Made by a program: the position numbers and the translations under genes | Shown here: in pieces, positions 6,019 to 7,107 of the stretch | Numbering within the stretch: the first letter of the stretch is position 1 | How the letters are laid out: every line of letters begins with the position of its first letter | Assembly: GCA_020216625.1 (NCBI GenBank) | Contig: JAIUYB010000109.1 | Span: 1 to 7,107 of the forward strand | DNA length: 7,107 nucleotides | Direction: 5' to 3' | Source of the DNA: Desulfarculus sp. | GTDB lineage: Bacteria; Desulfobacterota; Desulfarculia; Desulfarculales; Desulfarculaceae | Notes under the pieces: generated by a model | Told to the model about the DNA's origin: nothing | The model's database searches: none | What the model saw: only the letters and a program-made list of their open reading frames with translations

Positions 6019-6738
6019 ATGGACGATCAAAGGCGAAAAAACCTGGAGCGGCTCGCCCGCCATCTCGGCCACGAGTTCGACGACCCAGGCCGGCTGCACG
6101 CCGCCCTGTGCCATTCTTCCTATGTCCACGAGCACCCCGAGGAGGAGGCCGGCTCCAACGAGCGCCTGGAGTACCTGGGCGACGCGGTGCTGGAGCTGGT
6201 GATCACCGAGCTTCTCTACCACCGCTTCCCCCAGGCCAGCGAGGGCCAGCTCAGCAAGGCCCGCTCCGGAGTGGTCAACGAGGCCCGCCTGGCCGCCACC
6301 GCCCGGGAGCTGGACCTGGGCTCCCACCTGCTCCTGGGCCGGGGCGAGGAGGCCCAGAGCGGCCACGAGAAGCCCAGCATCCTGGCCGACGCCCTGGAGG
6401 CGGTGGTGGCGGCGGTCTACCTGGACGGCGGCCTGGAGGCGGCCCGGGCGGTGATCCACCGCCTGCTGGAGCCGGTGGCCGAGCAGTCCATCCTGCGCGC
6501 GCCCAAGAAGGACTACAAGACCCGCCTCCAAGAGCGGGTGCAGGAGGCCCTGCACATCACCCCCCGCTACCGCCTGGTGGGGGCCGAGGGCCCGGACCAC
6601 CAGAAGCTCTTCCAGGTGGCCCTGGAGATCGACGGCCAGACCATCTGCACCGGCAGCGGCCACTCCAAGAAGGAGGCCGAACAGGCGGCGGCCCAACAGG
6701 GCCTGGAACTCTGGCCGCCCCGTGAGCCGGAGAGCTAG
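6019..6738 (+). CDS. rnc: Ribonuclease III
   Basis: RNase III is the cytoplasmic endonuclease that cuts double-stranded RNA, including rRNA precursors and structured mRNAs. The 239-residue product has the usual two-domain build. The catalytic domain carries the signature NERLEYLGDAV (47-57) with Glu48, Glu51 and Asp55, and the second metal-binding pair Asp124 and Glu127 in ADALEAVVAAVYLDGG. The C-terminal double-stranded RNA binding domain spans about 165-234 and includes GSGHSKKEAEQAAA. Length and all catalytic residues are normal, so it should be active. I chose the ATG at 6019 because it gives the family's usual N-terminus and lies downstream of the predicted transcript start. No Shine-Dalgarno sequence precedes it; the leader is a pyrimidine-rich run containing CCTCC. 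The usual neighbours era, lepB, fabF and acpP are absent, although only the start of the downstream gene is visible. Confidence 0.96.
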   Translation: MDDQRRKNLERLARHLGHEFDDPGRLHAALCHSSYVHEHPEEEAGSNERLEYLGDAVLELVITELLYHRFPQASEGQLSKARSGVVNEARLAATARELDLGSHLLLGRGEEAQSGHEKPSILADALEAVVAAVYLDGGLEAARAVIHRLLEPVAEQSILRAPKKDYKTRLQERVQEALHITPRYRLVGAEGPDHQKLFQVALEIDGQTICTGSGHSKKEAEQAAAQQGLELWPPREPES

Positions 6739-6761
6739 TCACAAGGTGTCAGCCCCGCGCT

Positions 6762-6782
6762 AGGGCCGCGCCCCGCGGGCCT
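6762..6782 (+). terminator. Terminator-like hairpin after rnc
   Basis: Positions 6762-6770 pair with 6774-6782: eight pairs interrupted by one G-G mismatch, with a CCC loop. It starts 24 bases after the rnc stop. No T-run follows, so it may need Rho or may only protect the 3' end. Confidence 0.4.
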
Positions 6783-6857
6783 CGGCGACAGCCCCCTGAA
6801 AGCACGCGCCAAGCCAGCGCGCCTGCCGGCTGGCCAGGAATCGACGCCAGATTCTGC

Positions 6858-6886
6858 TTGACTTGTCACAGTCTCCTTGGCATGTT
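6858..6886 (+). promoter_or_regulatory. Weak promoter candidate in the gap after rnc
   Basis: TTGACT (5 of 6) is followed after 17 bases by CATGTT (3 of 6). The -10 match is poor, but the box lies inside a perfect inverted repeat, as operators often do. Transcription would start near 6893, just before the SD/anti-SD hairpin. Confidence 0.25.
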
Positions 6887-6891
6887 GCCAA
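6877..6891. repeat. Perfect inverted repeat TTGGCA-N3-TGCCAA
   Basis: The 15-bp element TTGGCATGTTGCCAA is a perfect six-base inverted repeat with a three-base centre. It is less GC-rich than its surroundings and overlaps the candidate -10 box at 6881-6886, the layout of a repressor operator. I cannot name a matching regulator. Confidence 0.45.
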
Positions 6892-6893
6892 AC

Positions 6894-6914
6894 GGAGGTT
6901 CAAGGCCGACCTCC
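6894..6914 (+). promoter_or_regulatory. Shine-Dalgarno/anti-Shine-Dalgarno hairpin
   Basis: GGAGGT (6894-6899) pairs perfectly with ACCTCC (6909-6914) around a nine-base loop. The left arm is an ideal ribosome binding sequence and the right arm matches the 16S anti-SD. No start codon lies at a workable distance after the SD, so it is unlikely to serve an ordinary gene directly. It could be part of a regulatory RNA or a coincidence. Confidence 0.3.
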
Positions 6915-7031
6915 CTCGCGGCCCGGCCCAGCGGCGCCAGATGAGCGGCGCGGACTTGCCCCCTGGCCGGGCCCACGGTTCATGACCGACCGGATTATTC
7001 CATCCAATTTCGTGCGCGCGGCGTCTTGGCG

Positions 7032-7065
7032 CCGGCCGGAGCCCCCCACCCGGGGCCCGGGCCGG
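7032..7065. repeat. Long GC hairpin before the next gene
   Basis: Thirteen base pairs form between 7032-7045 and 7052-7065, interrupted only by single bulges at A7040 and G7059, with loop CCACCC. It is the most stable-looking structure in the window. With no T-run on either side it is not a classic terminator. It ends 25 bases before the probable start codon at 7091. Confidence 0.4.
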
Positions 7066-7090
7066 TCCGCGGCCAGGTGTGGAGATGGGC

Positions 7091-7107
7091 ATGCGGTCGG
7101 CGGGGAT
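7091..7107 (+). CDS. Possible start of the next gene, cut by the window edge
   Basis: An ATG at 7091 follows GGAG (7081-7084) by six bases, a good start arrangement. Only five full codons (Met-Arg-Ser-Ala-Gly) are visible, so nothing can be said about the product. The Met-Arg beginning would suit an exported or membrane protein, but this is guesswork. An in-frame ATG at 7085 is too close to the GGAG to be preferred. Confidence 0.35.

Larger units (their letters stand above)
6739..7090. other. Structured intergenic region after rnc, no convincing gene
   Basis: About 350 bases hold no convincing protein gene on either strand. In order they carry a terminator-like hairpin (6762-6782), an inverted repeat GCCAGC/GCTGGC (6813-6818 and 6829-6834), and a weak promoter candidate (6858-6886). 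A perfect inverted repeat (6877-6891) and an SD/anti-SD hairpin (6894-6914) follow, then complementary arms at 6920-6928 and 6965-6973, a short AT-rich patch (6994-7010), and a long GC hairpin (7032-7065). This could be a long 5' control region for the gene starting at 7091 or a small RNA gene. It matches no RNA family that I recognise. Confidence 0.5.

Noticed and set aside
5028..6020. 330-residue minus-strand frame opposite the MgtC-family gene
   Set aside because: Gln/His/Gly-rich shadow composition, with no domain and no ribosome site recognised.
6877..6892. Sigma54-type promoter (TGGCA near TTGC)
   Set aside because: Only six bases separate the GG and GC elements, where sigma54 promoters need ten; the match is explained by the inverted repeat.
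6894..6914. tRNA T-arm resemblance (GGTTCAA)
   Set aside because: A tRNA loop would need seven bases followed by the pairing arm; here the arm comes too late, and no acceptor or anticodon arms are present.
6760..7092. 110-residue minus-strand frame in the gap after rnc
   Set aside because: No domain, Arg/Ala/Gly/Pro-rich, and no clear ribosome site. It runs through the strong hairpin region.
1..7107. CRISPR arrays, insertion sequences, phage or defence genes
   Set aside because: No regularly spaced direct repeats, terminal inverted repeats with a transposase, or mobile-element proteins are visible, and base composition looks even across the window.

Overview
This is a strongly GC-rich stretch of what looks like an ordinary chromosome, with six complete protein genes and probably the first codons of a seventh. 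The codon use (mostly G or C in third position), the compact spacing, the Sec-exported solute-binding protein and the gene families present suggest a GC-rich Gram-negative bacterium. A Desulfobacterota-like or other proteobacterial lineage is my guess, but nothing here proves it. All six stops are TGA or TAG; TAA is not used. I see no mobile element, CRISPR array, tRNA, rRNA or sign of recent transfer.

Layout: (1) zwf, glucose-6-phosphate dehydrogenase (75-1679, +), with a strong ribosome binding site. (2) Only 10 bp beyond its stop, and convergent with it, is an exported family-3 amino-acid-type solute-binding protein (1690-2436, -) with no permease or ATPase beside it. (3) A 153-bp divergent control region (2437-2589) carries two back-to-back sigma70-type promoters around a GC palindrome. 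The rightward one is an extended -10 promoter whose predicted transcript starts at the ATG of the next gene. (4) A small metal-dependent amidohydrolase (2590-3417, +) is followed after 21 bp by rmuC (3439-5031, +), probably as one transcript. (5) A 200-bp gap (5032-5231) holds a nested set of mutually complementary GC-rich arms, probably the rmuC 3' end, and then a promoter for an MgtC/SapB-family membrane protein (5232-5924, +). (6) rnc, ribonuclease III (6019-6738, +), has its own promoter with a perfect -35 box and an SD-less, pyrimidine-rich leader. (7) A 350-bp gap (6739-7090) contains a terminator-like hairpin, a weak promoter candidate overlapped by a perfect inverted repeat, an SD/anti-SD hairpin, and a long GC hairpin just before a probable new start codon at 7091.

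The genes do not form one pathway. They are housekeeping units: pentose phosphate entry, solute capture, an unassigned hydrolase, DNA maintenance, an MgtC-type membrane protein and RNA processing. I found no convincing undescribed system. The points most worth testing are the predicted leaderless mRNA at 2590, the structured gap at 6739-7090, the competing hairpins after rmuC, and the Ala-Lys-Gln variant of the zwf active-site signature.
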